NCBI RefSeq assembly: GCF_000987765.1
Contig: NZ_LAHP01000005.1
Coordinates: 155,810-219,809, forward strand
Direction of reading: 5' to 3'
From: Arsukibacterium sp. MJ3
GTDB lineage: Bacteria; Pseudomonadota; Gammaproteobacteria; Enterobacterales; Alteromonadaceae
DNA length: 64,000 bases
Shown here: one piece after another, positions 52,874 to 62,026 of the stretch
How positions within the stretch are numbered: the first letter of the stretch is position 1
Layout of the letters: every line of letters begins with the position of its first letter
Program-made: the position numbers and the translations under genes
Notes under the pieces: generated by a model
Told to the model about the DNA's origin: nothing
What the model saw: the letters and a program-made list of their open reading frames with translations, nothing else
The model's database searches: none

Positions 52874-54151
52874 TTGGCAAAAAATATTCAGGCAATACGC
52901 GGTATGAACGATTGTCTGCCACAAGACACGCCGTTATGGCAACATCTTGAGCAGATATTACGCAGCACGGTAACCCGCTTTGGTTATAGTGAAATTCGCT
53001 TTCCCATTGTAGAAATGACTGAGCTATTTAAACGCTCAATTGGTGAAGTGACCGATATCGTTGAAAAAGAAATGTATACCTTTAGTGATCGTAATGGCGA
53101 TAGCCTGACCTTACGCCCGGAAGGTACCGCTTGTTGTGTACGGGCCGGTAACGAGCATGGCTTACTGTATAACCAGGAACAACGGTTGTGGTACATGGGC
53201 CCGATGTTTCGACATGAACGGCCACAAAAAGGCCGTTATCGGCAGTTTCATCAGTTTGGTCTGGAAGCCTTTGGTATTGCCAGCAGTGATATCGACGCTG
53301 AAGTCATTACATTAACCGCACATTTGTGGCAACAATTGGGTTTAGCGCCTTATGTTAGCTTACAATTAAATTCTTTAGGTTCAAACGCCGCCCGTAAAAC
53401 GTATAGGCAAGCGTTGGTGGTGTATTTAGAGCGGCATCAGGCGCTGTTAGATGACGACAGTCTGCGCCGGATGCACAGTAACCCGTTACGGGTGCTAGAT
53501 AGCAAAAACCCGGCGTTAGCTGAGCTACTTTCTGGCGCGCCGCAGTTAAGCGATTACCTGGATGCTGATTCAGCTGAACACTTTAGTCAGCTAAAACGCC
53601 GGCTGGATAAAGCGGGCATTGCCTATACGGTTAATCCAAGGTTAGTACGTGGCCTTGATTACTACAATAAAACGGTATTTGAATGGGTTACCACTGAACT
53701 GGGTTCGCAGGGCACGGTTTGTGCAGGCGGCCGCTATGATGGCCTGGTAGAACAATTAGGCGGTAAAAGCACCCCAGCAGTTGGCTTCGCGCTAGGTATG
53801 GAACGTCTGGTGTTGTTATTGCAAACACTGCAACTGGTTACATTACCTGAGGCTACGGCAGATATCTATATTATGCCAATAGGTGATGCGGCGGAACTTG
53901 CGGCCATTAGTATTGCCGAACAGCTGCGTAGCGGCTTAAGCAGCAAACGTGTTATCTTGCACTGCGGTGGTGGCAACCTGAAAAAACAGATGAAACGAGC
54001 TGATAAATCGGGCGCTGAGTGGGGGCTCATTCTCGGTGATGAGGAACTTAGTCGCGGCGAAATTACCTTAAAATGGTTACGTCAGGACGCGCCTCAGCAG
54101 ACTCTGGCGCTGGAAAATTTACCCCGGCAGCTGATAGCAAATGGGTGTTGA
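52874..54151 (+). CDS. hisS: Histidyl-tRNA synthetase
   Basis: HisS is a class II synthetase. It begins [15 protein letters not shown]; the class II motif 2 region is [25 protein letters not shown], and [13 protein letters not shown] and [13 protein letters not shown] are histidyl-specific blocks. It has 425 residues. The start is TTG at 52874. Confidence 0.97.
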   Translation: MAKNIQAIRGMNDCLPQDTPLWQHLEQILRSTVTRFGYSEIRFPIVEMTELFKRSIGEVTDIVEKEMYTFSDRNGDSLTLRPEGTACCVRAGNEHGLLYNQEQRLWYMGPMFRHERPQKGRYRQFHQFGLEAFGIASSDIDAEVITLTAHLWQQLGLAPYVSLQLNSLGSNAARKTYRQALVVYLERHQALLDDDSLRRMHSNPLRVLDSKNPALAELLSGAPQLSDYLDADSAEHFSQLKRRLDKAGIAYTVNPRLVRGLDYYNKTVFEWVTTELGSQGTVCAGGRYDGLVEQLGGKSTPAVGFALGMERLVLLLQTLQLVTLPEATADIYIMPIGDAAELAAISIAEQLRSGLSSKRVILHCGGGNLKKQMKRADKSGAEWGLILGDEELSRGEITLKWLRQDAPQQTLALENLPRQLIANGC

Positions 54152-54243
54152 TAAAATATTTTAAATATAAGAATTGGGTAAAGAAGCAGGCTGGCTAGCG
54201 TTTGGCCAAGTCGGATTATACAAGATCTTACGGAGTAGTAACT

Positions 54244-54873
54244 TTGGAAATTTACAGCAGCGAAGAGCAACAGGTTGAAGCCATTAAACGTTTTTGGAAT
54301 GACTACGGCAAAGCTATTTTAGGCGGAGTCATAATAGGGTTGGCCGGTTTGTATGGCTGGCGTTATTACCAGGCCGATCAGCGTAGTCAGGCCGAGCTGG
54401 TTTCCGCCCAGTATAGCCAGTTGCTGGAACAACAACAAAGCCAGGGTAACGAGTGGTTAGACAGTGCTAAAAGCTTTATTAATACGCAGGGTAACAACAG
54501 TTATGCGGTGTTTGCCGCGTTATTGGCAGCCCGCGAAGCGATCGATAACCAGCAACTGGCTACCGCAGCAGAGCATTTAAACTGGGTAATGAATAATGCT
54601 AAAGATGCGCCGGTAAAAGCAATTGCACAATTGCGGCTTGCCAGGGTACAACGCGAACAAGGTAATTATGCTGATGCCTTAATTAGCTTACAGCAAACGG
54701 TTCCAGCAAGTTTTGTGGCTCAGCAGGCTGAATTAAAAGGCGATGTATTGCAATTAACCGGTGAGTTAGCTCAAGCGAAAGCCGCTTATCAGCAAGCGCT
54801 GGCCAGTAGCGAGCAAAGCCAACCATTATTGCAGGTAAAACTGGATGAATTGGCTCATATTACAGCCAGTTAA
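54244..54873 (+). CDS. yfgM: YfgM-type membrane chaperone-associated protein (ancillary SecYEG translocon subunit)
   Basis: YfgM is a bitopic inner-membrane protein with a periplasmic TPR-like domain that associates with SecYEG and PpiD. The start is chosen as TTG 54244, giving LEIYSSEEQQVEAIKRFWNDYGK as in E. coli YfgM, with GGAG 8 bases upstream. A longer in-frame start at 54202 has no clear ribosome site. The transmembrane helix is at about 25-42 (AILGGVIIGLAGLYGWRY). It has 209 residues. bamB follows after 12 bases. Confidence 0.9.
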   Translation: MEIYSSEEQQVEAIKRFWNDYGKAILGGVIIGLAGLYGWRYYQADQRSQAELVSAQYSQLLEQQQSQGNEWLDSAKSFINTQGNNSYAVFAALLAAREAIDNQQLATAAEHLNWVMNNAKDAPVKAIAQLRLARVQREQGNYADALISLQQTVPASFVAQQAELKGDVLQLTGELAQAKAAYQQALASSEQSQPLLQVKLDELAHITAS

Positions 54874-54885
54874 CAAGGGGTAGGC

Positions 54886-56061
54886 GTGAAATTATTCGGA
54901 AAAACATCAGCCATTATTATTATGGCGCTGGCGTTAAATGCGTGTTCCAGCAAAGAAAAGTTGGTGCTGCCTGATGTTAAAAACAGCATCAACCCCACTA
55001 AAGTATGGCAAAGTAAAGTCGGTAAAGGGGTCGCGCATTATGAATCAGCATTAAAACCACTGATCCGTGATGATAAAGTGTATGCGGCCAGTCGAGAAGG
55101 TATCGTAGTAGCGAAAAGCCTTAGTAATGGCCGAACCCTCTGGAGCTTTGATTTACGCAACGAGGGTAAATCATCCCTGCTGAGCCGCTTTAGTGCCGAC
55201 ACGGCCCGTATTTCTGGCGGTATCGGTTTTAGTGCTGACAAACTGTATCTGGGTACCGAAAATGGTGAAGTATTTGCGCTGGACGCGACCTCTGGCCAGT
55301 TGATATGGCGGGTACCGGTTAAAGGTGAAGTATTGGCCAGCCCGGCTACCGGCGATGGTTTAGTGGTGGTTGCCACCACGGCTGGTAACCTTATTGGTTT
55401 AGACCCTGATAGCGGTGAGCAGCGCTGGATTTTTGAAGACGAGCAACCGGCATTAACTATTCGGGGTGTCAGTGAGCCGGTAATAGAAGCGGGTGGTGTT
55501 GTTTATGGTAGCGGTACCGGCCGGGTAGGTATTTTGCTGGCTGAACGTGGTTACCAGGCATGGGAAGAAGCCATTGCTTTACCGCAAGGCAGTACTGATT
55601 TATCGCGGCTGGTTGATGTGGATGCTAAGCCGATAATTGTTGCCGGTACGCTGTATACTATCTCTTTCAACGGTGAACTAGTGGCGATGGAATTGCGCAG
55701 TGGTCGACAGTTATGGAAGCGTGACTATGCCAGTTTCCGCAACATGGCGGTGGCCGGTAATATCTTGTACCTGGTTGATTCTACCGGTGGTATTTATGCG
55801 GTTGATCGGCGTAATGGTACTGAAGTATGGGGCCAGCAAGGGTTACAGCGGCATTTTTTAACCGGGCCAACCGTATATAAAGAGTATTTGGTGGTAGGGG
55901 ACAACAAAGGTAACCTGCATTGGCTTAATCGCGAAACCGGCGATTTTGTTGCCCGCCAACGTTTCGATAGTTCTGGCTTTTATCGCGAAGCGATAGCAAA
56001 CGATGACTATATATTAGTGACAAGCCGTAATGGTGAGCTAGTCTTATTACAAGTACCTTAA
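54886..56061 (+). CDS. bamB: Outer-membrane assembly lipoprotein BamB
   Basis: BamB is a lipoprotein beta-propeller of the BAM complex. The signal ends in the lipobox LNAC (Cys20). Propeller blades are marked by repeated Gly/Trp patterns such as NGRTLWSFD, SGQLIWRVPV, SGEQRWIFED, SGRQLWKRDY and NGTEVWGQQG. It has 391 residues (E. coli 392). The start is GTG at 54886. It ends at a terminator before der. Confidence 0.96.
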   Translation: MKLFGKTSAIIIMALALNACSSKEKLVLPDVKNSINPTKVWQSKVGKGVAHYESALKPLIRDDKVYAASREGIVVAKSLSNGRTLWSFDLRNEGKSSLLSRFSADTARISGGIGFSADKLYLGTENGEVFALDATSGQLIWRVPVKGEVLASPATGDGLVVVATTAGNLIGLDPDSGEQRWIFEDEQPALTIRGVSEPVIEAGGVVYGSGTGRVGILLAERGYQAWEEAIALPQGSTDLSRLVDVDAKPIIVAGTLYTISFNGELVAMELRSGRQLWKRDYASFRNMAVAGNILYLVDSTGGIYAVDRRNGTEVWGQQGLQRHFLTGPTVYKEYLVVGDNKGNLHWLNRETGDFVARQRFDSSGFYREAIANDDYILVTSRNGELVLLQVP

Positions 56062-56088
56062 CCGGTATCCTGTGCATATAATCGAAGG

Positions 56089-56116
56089 AACAGGCCTTAA
56101 TAGGCCTGTTTTCTTA
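56089..56116 (+). terminator. Intrinsic terminator between bamB and der
   Basis: AACAGGCCT (56089-56097) pairs with AGGCCTGTT (56102-56110) around a TAAT loop, followed by TTCTTATTTT. Some read-through to der, 18 bases downstream, is possible. Confidence 0.8.
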
Positions 56117-56133
56117 TTTTTGAGGTTGACTGA

Positions 56134-57618
56134 ATGTTACCTGTAGTGGCTCTGGTGGGGCGCGCCAATGTTGGCAAATCCACGTTATTTAATCGTTTAA
56201 CCCGCACCCGCGATGCTCTGGTAGCGGATTTTCCTGGCTTAACCCGTGATCGTAAATACGGCTCAGTAAATTTTGAGGGCATGGAGTTTATTGTGGTTGA
56301 TACCGGCGGTATTGACGGCAACGAGCAAGGTATTGAAGTTGAAATGGCCGAGCAATCGCTTAAGGCGATAGCAGAAGCTGACGTGGTACTGTTTATGGTC
56401 GATGCCCGTGCCGGCGTTACCAATGGTGATGGTGCCATTGCGGCGCATATCCGCCGGGTTGAAAAACCGGTATTTCTGGTGGCGAACAAAACCGATGGCC
56501 TAGATGCTGACACTGCTGTGGCTGATTTTTATAGCCTAGGTATTGGTGATGTGTATCCGATTGCCGCAGCGCATGGCCGTGGTGTGTCGTCATTGTTGCA
56601 GCATGCGCTATTGCCTTTTTTGGCCGACAAACTAGCCGAAAATGCCGCTGCAGAAGCTAGCGGTGAAGCAGAGCTTGATCTGGAAACCTTAACTGAAGAA
56701 CAGGCTGATGCCGAAGCGGCGCGTTTGCGCAATGAGCATATTAAACTGGCGATTGTTGGCCGGCCCAATGTCGGTAAATCTACCCTGACTAATCGTATTT
56801 TAGGCGAAGAGCGGGTAGTGGTATTTGATATGCCCGGTACCACGCGTGACTCGGTATTTATTCCGATGCAGCGCAATGAACGCAATTACACGCTTATTGA
56901 CACCGCCGGTGTCCGTCGTCGCGGTAAAATTGACGACATGGTGGAAAAGTTCTCAGTAATTAAAACACTGCAAGCTATCGAAGAGGCCAACGTCGTACTA
57001 TTGGTGCTGGATGCGCAGCAGGGCATTTCTGATCAAGATTTAAGTATTTTAGGTTTTGCCTTAAATGCCGGCCGTTCACTGGTTATCGCGGTAAATAAAT
57101 GGGATGGCCTGAACGACAGCATTAAAGAAGAAATAAAGCGTGAGCTGGACCGCCGGCTTGGATTTATCGATTTTGCCCGATTGCATTTTATTTCGGCGTT
57201 ACATGGCTCGGGGGTAGGTAATTTATTTGAATCGGTAGAAGAAGCCTTTGATTCTGCCACCAAGCGGGTAAGTACATCTTTACTAACCCGTATCATGAAA
57301 ATGGCTCAGGAAGACCATCAGCCACCAATGGTGCATGGTCGGCGGGTAAAATTAAAATATGCCCATGCCGGTGGTTACAACCCGCCAATTATTGTTATTC
57401 ACGGTAACCAGGTAAAAGACTTACCCGACTCCTACAAGCGCTATTTAATGAATTATTATCGTAAAGCGCTGCAGATGATGGGTACACCGGTGCGGGTTGA
57501 ATTCCGTGAAGGGGAAAACCCTTTTACCCCGACTAAAAAGAACACTGAAACGGCGCTGCAAAAATACAAACGCGAGCGTTTAATGAAAGCCCGTCAGAAA
57601 GTGGCCAAAAAAGATTAA
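56134..57618 (+). CDS. der: Ribosome-assembly GTPase Der (EngA)
   Basis: Der has two tandem GTPase domains and a KH-like C-terminal domain and acts in 50S assembly. The P-loops are [14 protein letters not shown] near the N-terminus and [15 protein letters not shown] near residue 210; DTGGID and [10 protein letters not shown] are the G3 motifs, and NKTDG and NKWDG the G4 motifs. It has 494 residues, typical for gammaproteobacteria. bamB-der is a conserved pair. Confidence 0.98.
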   Translation: MLPVVALVGRANVGKSTLFNRLTRTRDALVADFPGLTRDRKYGSVNFEGMEFIVVDTGGIDGNEQGIEVEMAEQSLKAIAEADVVLFMVDARAGVTNGDGAIAAHIRRVEKPVFLVANKTDGLDADTAVADFYSLGIGDVYPIAAAHGRGVSSLLQHALLPFLADKLAENAAAEASGEAELDLETLTEEQADAEAARLRNEHIKLAIVGRPNVGKSTLTNRILGEERVVVFDMPGTTRDSVFIPMQRNERNYTLIDTAGVRRRGKIDDMVEKFSVIKTLQAIEEANVVLLVLDAQQGISDQDLSILGFALNAGRSLVIAVNKWDGLNDSIKEEIKRELDRRLGFIDFARLHFISALHGSGVGNLFESVEEAFDSATKRVSTSLLTRIMKMAQEDHQPPMVHGRRVKLKYAHAGGYNPPIIVIHGNQVKDLPDSYKRYLMNYYRKALQMMGTPVRVEFREGENPFTPTKKNTETALQKYKRERLMKARQKVAKKD

Positions 57619-57634
57619 CAGCAAGGACTAACTA

Positions 57635-59902
57635 ATGAAATTTCGTTTTCCGGTCATTGTTATCGATGAAGATTTTCGCTCAGAAAATATTTCTGGCTCA
57701 GGTATTCGTGATTTGGCACAGGCTATCGGTAGCCAAGGCTTCGAGGTGGTCGGTTATACCAGTTATGTCGACTTGACGGCCTTTGCCCAGCAAGCCAGCC
57801 GGGCATCGTGTTTTATTTTATCGATAGACGATGAAGAGTTTGGTAGTGGCAGTGATGCTGATGTGAATACCGCCCTAACTGAACTCAGGGCTTTTGTAAA
57901 AGAAGTGCGTAAACGTAACGCCGATATTCCGATTTTTCTCTACGGTGAAACCCGCACCAGCCGACATATTCCAAACGATGTACTGCGCGAGCTGCACGGC
58001 TTTATTCATATGTTTGAAGACACCCCGGAGTTTGTGGCCCGGCATATTATCCGTGAGGCACAAAAGTATCTGGATGCGCTGGCACCACCGTTTTTTAATG
58101 CGCTAATGGATTATGCTTCAGACGGATCTTATTCCTGGCATTGCCCAGGCCATTCGGGTGGTGTGGCGTTTTTAAAAAGCCCGGTCGGCCAAATGTTTCA
58201 TCAGTTTTTTGGTGAAAACATGTTACGGGCCGATGTGTGTAACTCGGTAGACGAATTAGGCCAATTACTGGACCATACCGGTCCGGTAGCGCAAAGTGAG
58301 CAAAACGCTGCCCGCATTTTTAATGCTGACCATTTGTTTTTTGTGACTAACGGTACCTCTACCTCGAATAAAATGGTCTGGCATTCAGTGGTAGCACCCG
58401 GCGATATCGTGGTGGTCGATCGTAACTGCCACAAATCGATTCTACATTCGATTATTATGACCGGCGCGATACCGGTATTTTTAATGCCAACCCGCAACCA
58501 TTACGGCATTATTGGGCCTATTCCGAAAAGTGAGTTTTCACCAGAGGCCATTGCCAAAAAAATTGAGGCGAACCCGTTTGCCCGCAATGCCAAGAACAAA
58601 AAGCCGCGCATTTTAACCATTACCCAAAGTACCTACGACGGCATTTTGTATAACGTGGAAGAAATTAAGCAAGAACTGGGCTCAACTATCGACACGTTGC
58701 ACTTTGACGAGGCTTGGCTGCCGCATGCCAGCTTCCATGACTTTTATAAAAATATGCATGCTATTGGAAAAGACCGGCCGCGTTCAGATGAAACGCTGGT
58801 ATTTGCTACCCAGTCTACGCATAAGTTGTTAGCTGGTTTATCGCAGGCGTCACAAATTCTGGTGCAAAACGCCACTAACCGTACGCTGGATACGCACCGT
58901 TTTAACGAGTCATATTTAATGCACAGTTCTACCAGCCCGCAATATGCCATTATTGCCAGCTGTGACGTGGCTGCGGCAATGATGGAAGCGCCTGGTGGTA
59001 CGTCGCTGGTAGAAGAAAGCCTATTGGAAGCCATCGATTTTCGCCGGGCTATGCGCAAAGTTGATGCCGAGTTTGGTGATGACGACTGGTGGTTTAAAGT
59101 ATGGGGCCCCGAGCATTTGCCGGAAGAAGGCATAGGCGAGCGTGACAACTGGATGTTACACGCCAGTGACAGCTGGCATGGTTTTGGGCCAATAGAGTCA
59201 GGCTTTAATATCCTTGATCCAATAAAAGCGACCATTATAACTCCAGGTTTAAATATGCTGGGCCAGTTTGACGAGCAAGGCATACCGGCTACTATTGTTA
59301 GTAAATATCTGGCTGAGCACGGCATTATTATTGAAAAAACCGGTCTGTATTCGTTTTTTATCATGTTTACCATAGGCATCACTAAAGGCCGTTGGAATTC
59401 AATGGTAACTGAGTTACAGCAGTTTAAAGATGATTACGACCAAAACTTGCCAATGTGGCGGGTAATGCCAGAATTTGTGGCGAAGACCCCACGCTATGAA
59501 AAAGTAGGCCTGCGCGATTTATGCCAGCAAATTCATAATATTTACCGCCAGTTTGACGTGGCGAAAGTCACCACCGAAATGTATCTGTCGACCATTGAAA
59601 CCGCAATGACTCCGGCCGATGCCTGGGCGAAAATGGCGCACCGCGAAATAGAGCGGGTATCAATCGATGACATTGCTGGTCGGGTAACTGCTATGTTAGT
59701 GACCCCTTACCCACCGGGTATTCCGCTGATGGTGCCGGGTGAGCGCTTTAACCAAACCATTATTAATTACCTGAAATTCACCCGCGCCTTTAACAGCCAG
59801 TTCCCGGGTTTCGAGACTGACGTTCATGGACTGGTGCGCGAAACTATCGCTGGCGAAAGTCATTACTTTATCGATGTGGTAAAGGATATATCAAGCGGTT
59901 AG
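57635..59902 (+). CDS. ldcA: Lysine/arginine/ornithine decarboxylase, LdcA-like
   Basis: This 755-residue PLP decarboxylase has an N-terminal receiver-like wing (1-145), the catalytic core and a C-terminal domain. Catalytic blocks are WHCPGHSGGVAFLKSP, TNGTSTSNKMVWHS, DRNCHKSILHSIIMTGA, HFDEAWLPHASFH, and STHKLL with the PLP lysine at residue 397. The overall sequence most resembles Pseudomonas LdcA-type enzymes (lysine decarboxylase linked to arginine/polyamine metabolism) rather than acid-induced AdiA or LdcI. Substrate choice cannot be read with certainty, so the symbol is tentative. No antiporter gene is adjacent, which argues against an acid-resistance pair. It ends at a terminator. Confidence 0.85.
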   Translation: MKFRFPVIVIDEDFRSENISGSGIRDLAQAIGSQGFEVVGYTSYVDLTAFAQQASRASCFILSIDDEEFGSGSDADVNTALTELRAFVKEVRKRNADIPIFLYGETRTSRHIPNDVLRELHGFIHMFEDTPEFVARHIIREAQKYLDALAPPFFNALMDYASDGSYSWHCPGHSGGVAFLKSPVGQMFHQFFGENMLRADVCNSVDELGQLLDHTGPVAQSEQNAARIFNADHLFFVTNGTSTSNKMVWHSVVAPGDIVVVDRNCHKSILHSIIMTGAIPVFLMPTRNHYGIIGPIPKSEFSPEAIAKKIEANPFARNAKNKKPRILTITQSTYDGILYNVEEIKQELGSTIDTLHFDEAWLPHASFHDFYKNMHAIGKDRPRSDETLVFATQSTHKLLAGLSQASQILVQNATNRTLDTHRFNESYLMHSSTSPQYAIIASCDVAAAMMEAPGGTSLVEESLLEAIDFRRAMRKVDAEFGDDDWWFKVWGPEHLPEEGIGERDNWMLHASDSWHGFGPIESGFNILDPIKATIITPGLNMLGQFDEQGIPATIVSKYLAEHGIIIEKTGLYSFFIMFTIGITKGRWNSMVTELQQFKDDYDQNLPMWRVMPEFVAKTPRYEKVGLRDLCQQIHNIYRQFDVAKVTTEMYLSTIETAMTPADAWAKMAHREIERVSIDDIAGRVTAMLVTPYPPGIPLMVPGERFNQTIINYLKFTRAFNSQFPGFETDVHGLVRETIAGESHYFIDVVKDISSG

Positions 59903-59922
59903 GACTAGCTAACATCACCCCT

Positions 59923-59950
59923 CGCGCACTGATAGGTGCGCGTATCTTTT
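59923..59950 (+). terminator. Intrinsic terminator after the decarboxylase gene
   Basis: CGCGCAC (59923-59929) pairs with GTGCGCG (59936-59942) around TGATAG, followed by TATCTTTTTC. It lies 20 bases after the stop. Confidence 0.85.
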
Positions 59951-60355
59951 TCATCCTAAAAATGTCAGTGTCAGTTACCAGCTATACGGTTGTAAAACCC
60001 AACAGCGTTCTATTAGCACGTATGGTTTACTAGCACGTTGTAAATATTACTTGCCATCCGGTAAGTGTTATAGATCTTGGCTGAATTTGTGTAAATTAAC
60101 TTTGCAGTGTGGCAGCAGAACGACTGATAAGTACGTATTTCAGAGTTTTATTTAACAGATTCTAAACCTAGCGATAGCCTTGTTTTTCCTAAGTCCACGA
60201 TGAATCAGCTGCAAAACACTACATGGAGAAACCGTAATTTAGTTAAGTTGGCTTAAATCTTGCGGTGAGCGTTATGCATTAAATGTTAATTACTTAACGC
60301 TTCGGTAGCTGAATAAGTTGAGACAGCGTCCGTCTATTTAATCCAGGAGCTCATC
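59951..60355. other. 405-base intergenic region with no evident gene
   Basis: No open frame here is convincing on either strand. A short imperfect direct repeat (ATTAGCACGTATGG and ACTAGCACGTTGT, about 60012-60042) and a candidate sigma-54 promoter near its right end (60248-60264) are the visible items. A CAGGAG ribosome site at 60344-60349 serves the downstream gene. Confidence 0.6.
60248..60264 (+). promoter_or_regulatory. Candidate sigma-54 (RpoN) promoter
   Basis: TTGGC at 60248-60252 and TTGC at 60260-60263 give the invariant GG (60250-60251) and GC (60262-60263) with exactly 10 bases between them, the -24/-12 arrangement. The flanks agree partly with YTGGCACG-N4-TTGCW. A start near 60275 would leave a leader of about 80 bases. 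No activator site was identified, and a GG-N10-GC match can arise by chance. Confidence 0.45.
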
Positions 60356-61567
60356 ATGGCAATAGATACAAATAATACATCTGCCACAACGGCGGCTACT
60401 TTTAATATCCCGGTAGGGCATCGCATTAGTTGGGGGGGCATATTTGCGGGTGTTAGCTTATTCATTGCGCTCAGTTGGCTCATGTTATTACTTGGCTCTG
60501 CAATTGGAGTAAGCATTGCTGACGCTACAGATTTATCGGCAATAGGAGACGGTTTAGGAATTGGATCAATAATTTGGATACTGTTAACCACTATTATTGC
60601 TACGTTCGCTGGCGGATTACTTGCGGCCAAAATGGCCGGAACTGCTGATGATCGTATTGGTGCCTTGCATGGTTTAACGGTGTGGTCACTTGGTACATTA
60701 CTCATTATCTTGTTAGGTGCTTCTGGTATCGGTGGGATAGTAAATTCAATCAGTGGCGCGTTAGGAACAGCCAATAAAGTGAGCATGTCGGTCATCGCCA
60801 GAGCCTCTAGTTCAGAAGTAAATAGCGGTTTACCCGAATCAGTTATTACCAGTATTGCTGCAATAATTAAACGCCAGTCAGCACGCATAATAAGTAGTAA
60901 TAGCAGCGGTGCGAATAGTCCAAATCAAGGTGAAGTGCGCAAGGCCATAGAATCTCTGAATGCAGAGGATACCGGTGCAATTACCAGTGCACTGATTGCC
61001 GGCGATACAGAAAAAGCACGCAGCGAGTTAACGCAGCGTAGCACCTTGTCAAAAGCTGAGATTGATTCAATTATTACGGGCGCTGAGCAAAAAGTACAGA
61101 GTTGGAGCAAGTCTGATAGTGCACAGCAAGTCAAACAATGGCTGAATGAACAATTCAATGATGTTAGAAGCGCTATGAGTCAATCTATCGCTGGTATGGC
61201 TGGCTCACAACTATCTTCTCAAGAAGTGAACCGCGCTTTGCAACAGTTGGATCCAGACATTATGCTTGAAGCAGGCCAATATTTAATAATGGGTAAACCT
61301 GAAATGGCTAAAAATGTGCTCTCAGTAAATACCAACTTGTCTGAAGCTGACATTCAAGCAATTGTTGATGGTGCCGAAAAAGAAGCACAGCAGTTCATTG
61401 AGCGAGCTAAAGCAGAGCTAAACGAAGCTACCGAAGCAATTGGTACTTATACTCAAGCAGTATTATGGTCAGCGTTTATAGCTGCCGCATTAGGAATGTT
61501 AGCGGGCTTATTTGGCGGTCACTCAGGTGCTGGGGCGGTACGTCGTGTGTATGCAGTTCAGCGGTAA
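60356..61567 (+). CDS. Multi-pass membrane protein with a duplicated 58-residue module, function unknown
   Basis: I do not recognise a characterised family. The 403-residue protein has three hydrophobic segments near the N-terminus (about 28-50, 70-92, 106-130), a long hydrophilic middle (145-362) and a C-terminal helix (370-387) followed by a basic end. Within the middle, residues 193-250 and 290-347 align without gaps, with 19 of 58 identities; both contain L-S-x-A-(E/D)-I near the end and a GAE triplet. The spacing is 97 residues. It follows the candidate RpoN promoter and precedes a tiny membrane protein gene by 57 bases. YrzE/TIGR04086-like annotation is possible but I cannot support it. 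Confidence 0.8.
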   Translation: MAIDTNNTSATTAATFNIPVGHRISWGGIFAGVSLFIALSWLMLLLGSAIGVSIADATDLSAIGDGLGIGSIIWILLTTIIATFAGGLLAAKMAGTADDRIGALHGLTVWSLGTLLIILLGASGIGGIVNSISGALGTANKVSMSVIARASSSEVNSGLPESVITSIAAIIKRQSARIISSNSSGANSPNQGEVRKAIESLNAEDTGAITSALIAGDTEKARSELTQRSTLSKAEIDSIITGAEQKVQSWSKSDSAQQVKQWLNEQFNDVRSAMSQSIAGMAGSQLSSQEVNRALQQLDPDIMLEAGQYLIMGKPEMAKNVLSVNTNLSEADIQAIVDGAEKEAQQFIERAKAELNEATEAIGTYTQAVLWSAFIAAALGMLAGLFGGHSGAGAVRRVYAVQR

Positions 61568-61624
61568 TTAGATGAATTGGCATGGTCGCAAGTTCACATA
61601 ACAGAAAAGTGCGAGGAACATAAT

Positions 61625-61759
61625 ATGAGAATAGGTCTTATAGGATTGGTAATACTGCTGTTAATCGCGGGTGCTTTGGTTCAAAACGTATTTATTGGCG
61701 GTTTAGGTGGGTTAATACTGCTTATTGTGTTGTTACTCTTCTTAACTGGCAGAGTTTAA
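61625..61759 (+). CDS. 44-residue hydrophobic membrane protein (DUF3309-like)
   Basis: The product is almost entirely hydrophobic, with Gly/Leu/Ile stretches and a C-terminal LLLFLTGRV that resembles the end of DUF3309 proteins (which end in LLLLGRI). ATG 61625 is preceded by GAGGAA at a 6-base spacing, a better start than the longer frame from 61577. It is likely co-transcribed with the preceding membrane protein and ends before a strong terminator. Confidence 0.7.
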   Translation: MRIGLIGLVILLLIAGALVQNVFIGGLGGLILLIVLLLFLTGRV

Positions 61760-61857
61760 CAATTGCAGCCGATTAACTCAGTATTACATGGCTTTTATTC
61801 AGCTTCAGGTGTTAATAGGTAAATTAGATCTCAAGTTAATGAATAGCCCGATAGCTG

Positions 61858-61892
61858 AAAAACGCCATGTTTAACTGGACATGGCGTTTTTT
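61858..61892 (+). terminator. Intrinsic terminator after the small membrane protein
   Basis: AAAAACGCCATGT (61858-61870) pairs with ACATGGCGTTTTT (61879-61891) around TTAACTGG, with a T-run at the right end. It lies about 100 bases after the small gene. Confidence 0.88.
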
Positions 61893-61966
61893 AATAAGTA
61901 CTTATTGGGATAGGTAAGCATGGCTCCAGATCGATTATTCATACCGATCCAGGCAGTAGCAATTAA

Positions 61967-62020
61967 TAGGGCCAGATCCAGTAAAATATTCCACGTAAAG
62001 TAAATTTTGACCTGGCCCTA
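61967..62020. repeat. 54-bp unit bounded by inverted repeats (possible small mobile or REP-like element)
   Basis: TAGGGCCAGATC (61967-61978) and GACCTGGCCCTA (62009-62020) are inverted repeats matching at 11 of 12 positions; the interior is 30 bases and AT-rich. Similar GGGnCAGRTC ends occur on short extragenic elements of marine gammaproteobacteria, but I have only one copy here, so its nature is uncertain. It lies just past the stop of the convergent ChaC-type gene. Confidence 0.45.
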
Positions 62021-62026
62021 ATGAGT

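Noticed and set aside
54886..56061. Repeated Gly/Trp motifs in bamB as DNA tandem repeats
   Set aside because: They are diverged propeller blades at protein level; the DNA is not repetitive.
58744..59382. A 212-codon open frame on the minus strand inside the decarboxylase gene
   Set aside because: It lies fully antisense to strongly conserved catalytic sequence, shows no recognisable family or ribosome site, and is explained by codon bias of the real gene.
59951..60247. A small RNA or short gene in the long gap after the decarboxylase
   Set aside because: No promoter-terminator pair enclosing a structured segment and no open frame with a ribosome site could be made out.
60334..60888. A 184-codon minus-strand open frame overlapping the start of the duplicated-module membrane protein
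   Set aside because: Its composition is an antisense echo of the plus-strand hydrophobic segments, and the plus-strand gene has the ribosome site and a sensible membrane layout.
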